A stretch of 64,000 bases of DNA from NCBI GenBank assembly GCA_026936325.1, contig JAPTHN010000107.1, positions 536,803-600,802 of the forward strand, in the 5' to 3' direction. A program made the position numbers and the translations under genes. The DNA comes from Platynereis dumerilii (taxonomy: Eukaryota; Annelida; Polychaeta; Phyllodocida; Nereididae). Positions 11,661 to 22,746 of the stretch are shown in pieces (within the stretch, counting starts at the first letter, position 1; the number at the start of each line of letters is the position of its first letter). The notes under the pieces are model-generated. The model made no database searches. It was not told the origin of the DNA and saw nothing but the letters and a program-made list of their open reading frames with translations.

Positions 11661-12215
11661 TTTCATGATGATTAAAAGACTGTGCAAGACTAATTGGTTG
11701 AGTGAATTAAAGAAGATTTGTGAAGATTTTGATATAATCAGTAATTTTAATGATAATATGTATACTAACTCAAATTTTGTAAGAACTTCTTTATGCAGCG
11801 ATTATGAAGAACCGTGGATAAGAGAAATTAATACTGCACCAAAACATAGGTTTTACAGTTTATTTTAGCAAATTATGCGGCTGAAAACTATGTTAAAGTT
11901 ATCAGTAATAGAAGTATACGTTCGGTATTTGCAGAGCTTCGTCTAGGAATGCTACCATTTATAATAGAAACAGGCAGGTTTCAGGATATCACCATTGAAT
12001 ACAGATTGTGTCTATATTGTTATCTAAATTGTATATAATCCGAATCTCATTTCCTATTGTACTTTGATAAATATAATATTTTAAGATATTATTTATTAAA
12101 TCAGGTAAGGGAAAGATATAATTTAATCGATTTTCTTAAAGAAGAGACTAAGATAAAACTATTAATGTCAGTAGATTTTATAAAAATTTACCTCATAGTT
12201 TATATATGACTCATT
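11660..12215 (+). pseudogene. LINE E, part 2: C-terminal region of ORF2
   Basis: Readings in neighbouring plus frames give WLSELKKICEDFDII, EPWIREINTAPKHRFYSLF, then a block like 'RSVFAELRLGMLPFIIETGRF' and 'EYRLCLYCYLNC'. These are typical of the C-terminal region of L1/Nimb-like LINE ORF2 proteins. It lines up behind the reverse transcriptase fragment at 9,695-10,046, so LINE D inserted into LINE E or into a shortened version of it. It is broken by stops and frameshifts. Confidence 0.6.
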
Positions 12216-12719
12216 TAATATTCGAAAATTTTCAACTTTTGCGTAACAGTTGATGTCTGGGTTTTGAAATTGATGCCACCTCTCCAGATGCAATGCTTTT
12301 GAAAGTGATTGTACGCCCAGTAGGTCTGGGCAATGTAATTGCATGCACTATCATAAAATAATTGGGTGTTTGTAGGCATAGGCATATGGCAAGTGTAATT
12401 TTTTTGCCTCAATTTCATGATCCAAATTCACATCATATCAAAATGAAATTGCTTGGAAACCATGCACTAATTTACCAATAATACTTATTTGATCATCTCC
12501 CCAGATTTTTAGCCTCCCCGCCCAAATCCGGGTTTTTTCTCAAAGTTTGAGGGGGCTGTCAAAAAGATATTGCCCAAATTGTCCCAAAAATATTAAGTAA
12601 CAAAATGTTCTTCCCACCAATGAATGAAAATTAATGGAGTTAATTTTCCAAAAATATTTTGGGGGCTGCAGTCTACTGTATTGTCTACACCTAACAATAT
12701 TGGTGTCTTGAAGGTGTTA
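12216..12719. other. Intron sequence, nothing recognised
   Basis: No gene or element boundary seen before the inverted arm starting at 12,720. Confidence 0.4.
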
Positions 12720-12942
12720 TAGCGGGGAGGGAATTCGTCAGAATCTCCAAGAATTGTGCACTTGGTGACAAGTTTTTGCAATTTGGCATGGGTGTTTATA
12801 TGACCAAAGGGGTTTCAAAAACCACCGCACACAAAGTGAGACCACCCCCTGGTGGCCGGTATGCGCAAAATCCAATATGGCCGCCACAAAACACAAAAAC
12901 TAGCATATCTCGGTCACTATTTGAGCTATATTGATGTGTAAT

Positions 12943-13811
12943 CAGTGTTGTCAGTAAACACTCGCCCGCTCGCCCCAGGCGACCAAATTTCCGTCTGGGC
13001 GACTGAAATATGGTTTTAGGTCGCCCAAGTGGCGACCAAGTCAGAAATGGGCATAACTTGGTGAATAATTGCTTCACAGAAATCGTTTTGGTCTTATTTT
13101 AAAGAAGAAAACGAGATCAATCACAAAGTGCTATTTTTGTGTTCTTGTTTGCTCACATGACAAGCTAATCTTGCAATAAACTTCCGAAATGTTTTTTGGT
13201 TTTAAAATCAAATCTAATTCAGTAATGTTCAGGACTTCATACATGCTAAAATTGCTAATAAATGATCATGTAGAGTCTCTGATGTCTTCTAGACCTCCTA
13301 TACAGTGTCTTAATTGAGAAGTCACCAACATTGCACTGCATGCATTTAAATGCTGCAATGGTGTTGTCTTTGTTTAATACTGTTTATACAATTTCTATGA
13401 CTTATATCTGTGCCTGTGAAATCACTGAATAATTTTTGATGATCTGTGTCATGGAATATGAGCAAAATAAACATAAATTCGATTTATAAACTTTGTAGAC
13501 CAATTAGGAAAAACATGGCAATGATCGAGGGAAATTACTATCCAACAAAGGCCCAGGTGACACAGCAAGAGCTGTATTTGAACCCTGGACCCAGCAATTG
13601 GCACCACAGCATGCTAACACTGAGTGAACCCTATCTGTAAATATAATATAGGCCTGCAGGCATTATGCTTTCATAATTTGTATGAATTATGCTGAAACTA
13701 CAGATCCGAGCAACCATTATTAAAACATATGGGCGACCAACTTAATAGTTTGGTTTCCTAACTAGGTCGCCCAGTGGGCGACCAAGCACTCTAGAGTTAC
13801 TGACACCACTG
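12943..13811. mobile_element. hAT-type non-autonomous element (CAGTG ends, 8-bp duplication)
   Basis: The ends CAGTGTTGTCAGTAA and TTACTGACACCACTG are inverted copies, flanked exactly by TGTGTAAT at 12,935-12,942 and 13,812-13,819. CAGTG-type termini plus an 8-bp duplication are diagnostic of the hAT superfamily. Both subterminal regions carry CGCCC/GGGCGACC motifs. At 869 bp there is no transposase, so it is a deletion derivative or MITE. It sits inside the 12,720-18,012 inverted structure and is therefore younger than it. Confidence 0.85.
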
Positions 13812-14092
13812 TGTGTAATACATCATTTTCCACTATTTTGATTGAGGAAAATGTGTTCTGGCTGTTACTTTGTAGCTCAAATGTGAATTTCAATACCAAA
13901 ATCAATGTTCATTGCAGCAGCAAGATGTAAAAAAGACGTCACTTGGTATTTTGTCCCTTTTGGGATTTTCACTAGTGCCTGACTTGAATGAATGTGAATT
14001 AACTGTACAATTTTATGACTAATTATTGCCATGGAAAGTTATGGGGATGAATTGATGCTATAATTGTGTTATTCATGTAAGAATGGATACTG

Positions 14093-14300
14093 CACTGTAA
14101 ATTCTGAAATTCTGAGTTAGCTAAAACGATTGAGTGAGACGGTTGCACAATTTGTTTGAGCCATGATAGCTTGCTGTTTTGAGTTATGATAATCTTTATG
14201 CTGTTATAACTTGCAAACAACAAGCTATCTTGGCTCAAAGGAATTGTGCAACTATCTCACTCAATCAATTAAGCTAACTCAAAATTCAAAATTTACAGTG
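14093..14300. mobile_element. 208-bp palindromic MITE (CACTGTAAATT ends)
   Basis: The left half, starting CACTGTAAATTCTGAAATTC, is mirrored by the right half ending in the inverse, and pairing continues almost to the centre (GATAGCTTG against CAAGCTATC). The flanks allow a TG duplication (14,091-14,092 and 14,301-14,302). No coding capacity. The superfamily is unassigned. Confidence 0.7.
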
Positions 14301-17300
14301 TGTTCTGTCTGGTGGGCAAGAGGCACAAACGCTAAATGTATGCATGTTTTAATGCACATTTAATAACCCATTATGTACATCAGAGACTTAATAATTGCTG
14401 ATGTGCCCCTATTCAATAAACATGTTGCCATGTGACTGATATGCACCAAGTCATTCATAACTCTCAGCTCTCTTTACTCTGCTTAATGTTTAATAACAGA
14501 GATCTTGCAACATTTTCAGTGTGATCTGTAAAAGGGCGAAACAGTGATATCAAATGTGATATTATTACTCATTAGAACTTCTGATCAATCACATCAATGA
14601 TAATTGAGAATTGTTGATGTTGTTCTTGGTGAATCCTGTGTATGACTATATAGGCACACAGACCTCACTAGAAAACTGGAAGTTGAAGAACCATCTCTTC
14701 TCTGACTCACTGATATGAAGATGACACGATCAAACTTCAGCGAAAAACGTCTGTTGTATCTTATGTTATAAGTATGTGGTTTGATATGGTAAAGTGAGGC
14801 AGTATGCACTGCAAACCCTTGTGGAAGCATTCTAACAAAGTAAACCTTTTCACCAGAGTCCTTGCTCTTAACCACGCAGTGTTCGTGGCAGTGGCTATCA
14901 CATGTTCTGGCTTGCTTTCTCATAATCAGTCAGAAAGCTTTATCCACTGTAGTGCAGACGCAATCTCAGCTCATAGTGAAGAATTCCATCAGTTTATAAA
15001 GCTAGTTGGGTTCTAGTCATAGAATTAAGCAGCTCATGGTGTGCAGAGAGGAAGTAATAAAGTGACATTTCAGCACAACATTAGGGAGACAAAAGTCAAG
15101 AGGTTCGAAAACGGGCTTCCCTAATGATATCGAGATTGGTATCTCTAGACCACAGACCTTGGTGAGCTGTTGGTTTGCTCTGGCTTCAAGTACATGATTG
15201 TTTCATATAAAAGTTTGGTGTGTATACTTTGTCGTTGGGTGTTGGTTTCTAGAAAAAACTGAACAAAGAGGTAAAGGTATACACACCAACTGACACTTAC
15301 TTACATGTAGCTCCATATGCCTAGATCACATGAACATCATGTCCATGTCTGATTTTGCTTAAGTCAAGTGAGAAGAGCAATTTGCACTCACTCGCCAACC
15401 AATCTCTTACTAATCTCTTACTACTTACTGGTCTTTGGTGTGATATCACCTTCTCATCAACAGCCAGTGGTCAACAATCAATCAGCTGGTCTCTTCTAGA
15501 ATCTTGCAGTGGTCTCTTTCCATGATTTATGTTTGGAGACACAAACTATGCAATTTGGATGCCTCTCCTTCTGTGTGAAACATCCCAAATTCTAAACTTC
15601 TACCCCTCCATCTAACAGGCCTCCATAAAAGATGTGATTATTGTCTAGCACAGTGAAAGGAAGTTCTCTCTGAAACTCTCATTGCCATTGTCTAAAGCGA
15701 TGAGCATTGTGTCAAGTTTTAGAAAGAGGATGGAGAGCCAAAGGATCTCTATGGCCAACAGAAAAAGAAGACAATGATTCAAAGTCTGGAGCCTTTAAAG
15801 CATTTGAGGAGTTTGGACAAGTTGCCGATTAATGACTTCTTCAGGAATGCACGACTCCATCTCAGTCAATGCAAGGTAAATGTAGCTCTGGGCCTTAATC
15901 TGCAGAACACCAAATAGCATAGCCTGAGCAGATTTATTGTTATTCAGTTAGACACCACAAAAACCAACATCTCAAGTCCCAGACATTAGCGAGGGACGAA
16001 AAGTTCAGAAAGTCAAAGTCTTGCCAGATGTTCCTCAGTTCAAAAGAACTTAATCATGGCTGAAGTTCTTGAAAGACGGTCACAAGGCACAAGGAAGGCT
16101 TCCTGCAGTTTATGGGCAAAAAGCAACTCAACATCCAGATTTGCACCTGTTTTCAAAATATGGGTCCTGTTCTGAGCACCCAGACTTATTGTCTTACATT
16201 TGTATCACCCTATTAGCAGGGAGAGGCTGACACTCCTCATATTGCACTTACATCATATTACTCAGCAAGGCTATTGTCTAAGCCTTCTTCAGCACTTTAT
16301 TGGTACTGCCAATCATCTTCTTCAATAATTTTGGCCACTTTGAACTGTTGATTGGGTTTAGCCATGACCAAACCTTTAGATATTTAAGTCTGAGACCTCA
16401 GTAAGTCACATTGCTCAGATAATGTTTGGACTTCATGGCATATTTGCAGAGGTATTCCTGAATTCAATCGGTCACTTTTGGCATTAATCCATAAATCAGC
16501 ATGACTCAAACTTGAATCTCATCACATACAATGAAGAGCTGGTACATGCATGATGGAGTTGTACTTATGAACAGCTAAGGGAGACAGGATCTCCCTGAAT
16601 GATACAAGAAGGCAGGCTTTTATAAGCTGTCACTTTTTGTAACATTCAAAAGTGGCAACTATGTTGTGCAGTATTCATCTGACAACAGTCACTCAGCAAC
16701 ATTTCACTACTGTACTGGATTGTATGAACGCTAAGCATGGGTTATCCTAAAGTGGTTAACTCCTGTAACTTATCTTCTAGCCAGGTCATTGGCAAAAACT
16801 TTTGTCATGTTGTATCAGGAGTTCAGTTAATTAAAATTAGTTATCTAACTCATGTTCAGCATTGACACAATGTCAGTAAAATGACTTAACCACTTCAGGT
16901 TAACCCGTGTTTTAAAAGCGTTGATACAATTTGGTACTGGTGGCTAGGTTGGACATGCTGTCAGATTAGAATAGTGGGTCCCCACACTGGATTGACCTGT
17001 CAGATGTGGTACAAGCAAGTTCTCTGTCACTGCGTGATTGTTTTACGATAGTATCTTGGCTGTTTTGCACCTCCCAGTGTTAATGCACTGGAATTGGTCT
17101 ATAGTCAGAAAACCACAAAGAATCTACTTTTTTGGCACATTATCTTGTTATTGACTTACATCATAACAAAAAGAAATGTAAGTGGCTGTGCAGCAATTAT
17201 GATTTTGTGCTAAGCCCTTGATCACTAGTTACCATTTAACTTCAGCTCTAAGCAACTGGAGGCATCATGCTAGTTCTGACAGTTCAGACATTGGCCAGAA

Positions 17301-17817
17301 ATGAGTGTTCACTTCAGATGTGAAACATTCAACTGGTGAGGTATAATAGTTGCCATGTTAATAAGTTCAATAATAGCTTATTTATTTAAGGAGAGTCGAT
17401 GTCTTTTGTGGGAATTACATTTCAATTTACATTGTTGCGCAGTACGCAATGATCTTCTAAATGACAGTCGTAGCAGTGAGTGAGTGAGTTAGTGTTTTAC
17501 GCCCCATCAGCAGAGTCATAGCAGTTTGCCTCATTGTTGAGTTCTCAAAAAGAAAAAACACTATTTAAACAGGACAGGTTATAGTTTGGACTTTGCTTCC
17601 AGCTCTGTGGAATAATCTCCAAACCTGATTTAAATTCAAATACCTCACAAAAAATATGTTTAAGCCTTGAAGGGAGAAAAACATGAAAATCTGTCAGAAA
17701 ATCACCTGGAGCTATACCACAGACCCATTAAATCACAATTTACAACCAAACCAACCTCAGAAACAGATTTGGCATTATAATAAACATTGAAAATAAGGTA
17801 TTGCACTTTAATTTTGA
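14301..17817. other. Mostly unrecognised intron sequence
   Basis: No ORF carries a recognisable domain. Two small items stand out. At about 16,736-16,909 a short inverted pair (CATGGGTTATCC and its near-inverse) marks a probable 175-bp MITE. At 17,476-17,508 there is GTGAGTGAGTGAGTTAGTG followed by TTTTACGCC, a motif seen in dispersed repeats of molluscs and other invertebrates. Confidence 0.45.
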
Positions 17818-18214
17818 ACAAATAGTGACTAAGATATGGTATTTTTTGTTTTTCGCGGCGGCCATATTGGATTTTGTGCATACCAGCCACTAGGGGCGAC
17901 TCCCACGTTGTGTGCGGTGGTTTTTGAAATCCCCTAAGCCATATCAAACACCATGCCAAATTGCAAAAACTTGTCACCAAGTGCACAATCCTGACGGATT
18001 CCCTCCCCGCTATTATTGTTGTGTGGAGAGTGATATTATATACCACTTCACAAATATAGTAAGTAAATATTTATTTAGCAACAAGAATGTTGAAATGAAT
18101 AGTACAATAAATAAGTAAATATAAATGTATACCAAGTAATAAAATAATGTATAGGCTTAAAAACTTGAGACACAGAAAAGGCTTCTCTAAAATTCGGACA
18201 ATAAGAATTACAGT

Positions 18215-18930
18215 CTATTGAAAGTTATGCAGACAATATGGTATAAAAGTATTATAAAATATCTTTGTCTTAACATGAGGAATGACATTTTGTCGTAAAT
18301 AATGATCATGCTCAACTGTTTTTGGCAATAAATCATTCAGTTTGTGCTCAGCACCGCAAATACTTTTGAAAAGTTTCTTACAAAGTTCCTTTGACAGTTT
18401 AATACACTCGTCATAGTCATATCTAGGAAACACTATTTTCAAAGCTCTCTTCTGCACTCTCTCGACCTCGTCATGCAGGTATTTCGGCAGAGCTACATGC
18501 CACAATGTACAACAGTACTGCAATATGGAACGTACGAGGGCGGTGAAGATACAAACAAGGTCTACATCATTAATACCAGCCCTTTTACACAGCCTCAGCA
18601 GGTACAATCGTTTGTTTGCTTTTTTAACCATATTGTTTATGTTAGTGTTCCACTTCAACTTTGACTGTATGGTGACACCAAGCACTTTTGCCTCATGTAC
18701 TCTCTCTATGACAGTGTCACCAATTGAGATCGCCGGCCTTTCATGGTATAATTGGGTCTGGTTGAGAAAACTATCTCCTTTGTCTTCTTGACATTGAAAG
18801 CCATATTGTTTTCCTCAGCCCATTTGTGCAGATACTCAGCTGCTCTCAGCATTGTTTCATCCTTCTCGTCACTGGCAACATGTACAATAGAAGTGTCATC
18901 CACATTAGGCCGTACCAAATTTCGACGAAG
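18215..18930 (-). pseudogene. LINE B ORF2, C-terminal part
   Basis: Reading 18,918 down to 18,706 gives motif C and its sequel: VDDTSIVHVASDEKD, then WAEENNMAFNVKKTKEIVFS. A frame change then leads into 18,685-18,215: MLGVTIQSKLKWNTNINNMV, ALVRSILQYCCTLWHVALP and VQKRALKIVF. These follow the usual order of a CR1/L2-type ORF2 after motif C, ending in a 3' untranslated region of about 170 bp. About 80 residues before motif C, including motif B, are absent. Confidence 0.75.
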
Positions 18931-20645
18931 ATAACCAATCAGAGGCGAACCTTCCCGAAAGTTGTGAATGGAGCAAAGAAGACATCCTGTGAAATTTCAG
19001 GTCAATCGAAGATGTCCTTACGCTGGTTCTCCCCCGATTTTTGATTTTCACCTAAAAAAGGGCGATTTTTGGTCATTTTTGGGCTGTATCTCATGAACCA
19101 TTCAACCTAGAGAGCTGTAAATACACTCAAAATGTGCAGAATATTCATATTTGGTATGGTCCCCACTTAGTTTGACATTCTAGGTTCAATAGTTTCTGAG
19201 ATATTTGCAAAAAACTGCTTTATTTTGCTCGTTGGTTATAATTTTAAGCCTTATCATGCTAATAGTCCAGGATAACAATCAGTAGACCCACCACAAATTG
19301 AAAAATAATACTTTACACTTACTATTTTCAAGTTACTTAATAAACATTAGAATTTCACTCCACCAAAGCACTGCAGCACTGGTTATTTTGCCATTGAATA
19401 TATGGCCTTCTCATCAGAATGACAAAAACGCCGCTTTCAATGATAATTTCATTGGTAATAACTTCACCTTTTAGACAATTTCAGCCATAAACTTGTAGTA
19501 TTGCCTTTACATGCATTAAAGTACATGTAAGCAATAATGTAATGCATTTCCATGTACCACTAGCAACTGTCTGCTCTATCCTGTGTCTCACTTTGTTGAC
19601 GCAAACACGGTGGAATCAAGACAGTTGAAACATGCATGGTTTAATGTCAAGTTAGGCATAATTCTATTTCCTACTGTACATTGCTGCCATTCTGTCTTTG
19701 AAATGCAGTGATTATCAACTAGGAACTACAATTAGACCAGGTCACAGGTTATCAACTGGTAAAAACTCTCCTCACGAAATTGTACCAGTGTGTCCTATCT
19801 GACGAAAAGGTAATGCAAGGTGGGAGGCCATTCAGAATCAATTTGCAACTGAAACATCTTCTGGTCAGCCATCAATAGATCAAAAATATTTTCTTTTTGT
19901 CCTAATAAATGCTAAATCACTAGATATCTCATATGTTATTAGAATTTTTTATTTATTGTGCATTTGTGGGTTCTGGTCACTAATATTAAGGCAAAAGGCC
20001 CCATTTGTCTAAATTCTTGGCAATTGCCAGCTCAGCAGACAAATTTGAAGGTACATACATGTATAGGAATTTTCCAGTTACAGGCATGATAGAATGTTGA
20101 AAAAACATGTCAAGTGACTTGTTCCTGCTTGTATAAATGATCTACCCCATGACCTTCAGTCCAATTTACCCAAGTAGAGCCTTACACATGTCAGAGCAAC
20201 ATGTTTTTGGTTTTAGAAAGTGTCAACCGATGTTTCGGTATGTGTTTGATTTCATGCTCTAGATGTGGTCAAAAGAGCAGTATAACAGATCATTGTTGGA
20301 AGACCATAGAGTGACATCCAAATATCATGGATATCAATGCATTGATATGAACACGGTAATAGAATTTGCCATGAAAATTAATCTATCATTCAGTTTTAGG
20401 GAACACAACTCTTTGGTGTCACCTGCATTGATTTTCAATATGAATTTTGTTTGGACATACAAAACACAATCAATGTTTTGTCCATTTAACAAAAATTGGC
20501 TCTGGCATATCTGGAAGTCTCAGTTCATGGTCAATTGGTCATCTTCAAAATTCAAAATTCCAATAATTACCATGTTTCTACTGAAATCATCAGTTTACAA
20601 TTGAAAATGGTATGATTGCGCAATATCTGTATTGGGGAAACACTC

Positions 20646-22200
20646 ATATGAATTGAATTGAATTGAATTGAATATTTATTACCACCCAAGTTTGGCTCAT
20701 GGCCGCTGGTATGGGTGTCAAATCCAAAGTACAGTTATATAATAGTTTTTAAAATTCAAATTACAATTATACTATGAAATCTTAATAAGATAGGAAATTA
20801 CTTTAGAATATAAATTGCAAACATAGCAGTTATTCAATATACATTGAGAATCATATCTGATGATAATTTGCTGTTTGGCCTAGTTTCTGAAACGGCAGGA
20901 GATCAATCAGATTTATTTTGATTTGGTCTAATTTCGCTGGAAGGCTTTGGGCATTCAGACTTAAGACTGAAAAGGGGCTTCCTAACTTTGAAAATAATTT
21001 GGGAATGTCACAATTATTTTAATATTTAGGGTGTTGGAGAGTTTGTTTACCATTATCAAACTGCAAATTTTCTATTAAAGTATTTATTGTTTTGTTACTG
21101 TATTGCTATCATCATTCTTCTCTCTTCCTTTCTTTTCTTTAGCTCTTGTTATGACTCCCTGTAGTAGAGACATACACTCATCAGAAAAATCATCTTCTTG
21201 TCCCAACGAAGCAGTCGATTCATTTGATGCTGTTTGAGCTTCTTTCTCTTCTGTGATTCGAAATTCTTTCTTTCCAGTCTGTTTTTCTTCTTGAGTGTTG
21301 TTCAGAATCTTTTCTGCATCTTGTGTACTTCTGGCTTGCTCTTCTTGCTTTTCAATTTTCAAGAATATCTCGTCATTGTGGCTCAGTTTTCTTGGATTTT
21401 CTCCTGGTTTTTCGACTATGTACGTATCACCTTCTTCTGTCCATGTAGTATGTATGAGTTTCAATTTTTTCAATTTCCTTGCCATGTAGAATGTATTTGA
21501 GTCCTGACGATTGAGGTCCTCTGCGATGTAAGTTTGAGTGTTTCTTAGAGCCCATATTCTATCACGATACAACGATCTTGCATCCCATACCGAATTGAAG
21601 GTGACAATAATTTTGGTGGTGGAGTTGATATTTGGAGTGGCATTTGCAGCAGCGAGTTTCTGGATTGTATTTATAGCAGGATTTCTGTGAAATTTTTCGA
21701 TTAAAATTTTTTCAATGATTTCTTTTGGATCTTGTTCTCCGATATTTGGGCCGCTAAAGATCAGGTTGTGTGATTTTATTCCTCTTGTTTTTGTTGCTGT
21801 TGGTATTTGTTGAAGTTTTTGTGACCCAGTCCTTATTTCGTATTGTCCATTCCCTCCTTGCTGTTTTAAACCTTCAATAATTTGATTTTGCTTTTCTACT
21901 GTTTGTTTCAGCTCCATATTTTCTGTTCTTAGTTTCTTGTTTTCATCGATCTGTAAGTTGATTTTCTCATGTAGCAGATCTATTCTTGTGTTGAGGGTTT
22001 CTTTTATTTCACTTACCAGTAGCGTAATCAGTGCAGTCAGTTCTGTTGTCATGTTTTGTCAATAGGTGACAGCTAGATACTTCTGTTAATATTATAGCTT
22101 CAAGCTTTTTCACAGCAATATTCTATATACTCTTGAGGAAAGTAGGAGCCTTTTGGACAGTTGAAGCTAAAAATTACCTTATTGTTGACTAAAGTGCTGT
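20646..22200 (-). mobile_element. Deleted LINE derivative retaining an intact ORF1
   Basis: In order on the minus strand it has about 150 bp of 5' leader, an intact ORF1 (22,052-21,084) and a remnant of the ORF2 start near 20,990-20,860 (FSVLSLNAQSLPAKLDQIKI, the usual endonuclease opening). It then jumps to a short 3' tail region with AATAAATATTCAATTC and a TTCAA repeat tail (20,648-20,673). Nearly all of ORF2 is gone while ORF1 is undamaged, the arrangement of mammalian HAL1 ('half-L1') elements. Confidence 0.72.
21084..22052 (-). CDS. LINE ORF1 protein, 322 aa, intact, no ORF2
   Basis: ATG at 22,052, stop at 21,084. Residues about 5-70 form a coiled coil (IDLLHEKINLQIDENKKLRT, then MELKQTVEKQNQIIEGLK). 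Residues about 93-170 look like the RRM-like domain of L1-type ORF1 (HNLIFSGPNIGEQ, KIIVTFNSVWDARSLYRDR). Residues about 172-215 match the following C-terminal domain (TYIAEDLNRQD, FYMARKLKKLKLIHTTW). The last 85 residues are a charged Glu/Lys-rich tail. Such proteins bind RNA and act as chaperones in the retrotransposition particle. There is no stop or frameshift in 969 bp while neighbouring LINEs are badly decayed, so the copy is either young or kept. ORF2 must be supplied by another element for it to move. Confidence 0.8.
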   Translation of the reverse strand: MTTELTALITLLVSEIKETLNTRIDLLHEKINLQIDENKKLRTENMELKQTVEKQNQIIEGLKQQGGNGQYEIRTGSQKLQQIPTATKTRGIKSHNLIFSGPNIGEQDPKEIIEKILIEKFHRNPAINTIQKLAAANATPNINSTTKIIVTFNSVWDARSLYRDRIWALRNTQTYIAEDLNRQDSNTFYMARKLKKLKLIHTTWTEEGDTYIVEKPGENPRKLSHNDEIFLKIEKQEEQARSTQDAEKILNNTQEEKQTGKKEFRITEEKEAQTASNESTASLGQEDDFSDECMSLLQGVITRAKEKKGREKNDDSNTVTKQ

Positions 22201-22746
22201 TTGCAACATGGTGGTGAGATCTTGGATAGAGTTAAATACCTTTTAACCTTTTATTTGATTATTATTTCAAGTTAATACTACGAGTGTATGGTTAAAATGG
22301 CCTAAAAGGTAAGTTATACCAGTGACATTATTATCGAAAATGACATTTTTGTCATTCTGATGAGAAGGCCATATATTCAATGGCAAAACTAGCCATTGCT
22401 GCAGTGCTATGGTTGAGCAAAATTCTAATGTTTATAAAGTAAATTGAAGAGAATAAGAGTGTAAAGTATTATTTTGCAATTTTTGGTGGGTCTACTAATT
22501 GTAATCCTGAAAAGACTGGATTATTAGCACGATTAAGCTCAACATACAACCAATGAGCACAATAAAATCAGTTTTTTGCAAATATCTCAGAAACTATTGC
22601 ACCTAGAAGGTCAAACTAAGTGGGGACCATACCAAATATGACCATTCCACACATTTTGAGTGTATTTACAGCTCTCTAGGTCGAATGGTTCTTGAGATAC
22701 AGCCCGAAAATGACCAATGTGGGAGGATGTACTTTGGGAAGGGGTA

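Larger units (their letters stand above)
12720..18012. mobile_element. Inverted arms with TAGCGGGGAGGG ends, possibly one 5.3-kb element
   Basis: The left arm (12,720-12,923) and right arm (about 17,818-18,012) are inverted copies with about 80% identity by eye. Shared text includes TTGTGCACTTGGTGACAAG and ATCCAATATGGCCGCC. The outermost bases TAGCGGGGAGGG mirror exactly and are flanked by TTA (12,717-12,719 and 18,013-18,015), which could be a 3-bp target duplication. No transposase was seen between the arms. Either this is one non-autonomous element with later insertions, or two facing copies of a shorter one. Confidence 0.5.
19063..22716. mobile_element. Inverted-repeat element inserted in LINE B (arms about 420 bp)
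   Basis: The left arm (about 19,063-19,480) and right arm (about 22,290-22,716) are inverted copies. Both read, from outside in, GGTCATTTT-GGGCTGTATCTCA, CCTAGAGAGCTGTAAATACA and, deeper, ATATGGCCTTCTCATCAGAA. No exact target duplication is visible, and extra bases lie between each arm and the LINE. The interior contains no transposase, only about 1.1 kb of unassigned sequence and a LINE derivative (about 20,646-22,200). The superfamily is unknown. Confidence 0.65.

Noticed and set aside
13570-13600. tRNA-like B box (GGTTCAAAT on minus) suggesting a SINE or tRNA
   Set aside because: No A box at proper spacing and no cloverleaf; it lies within a hAT element.
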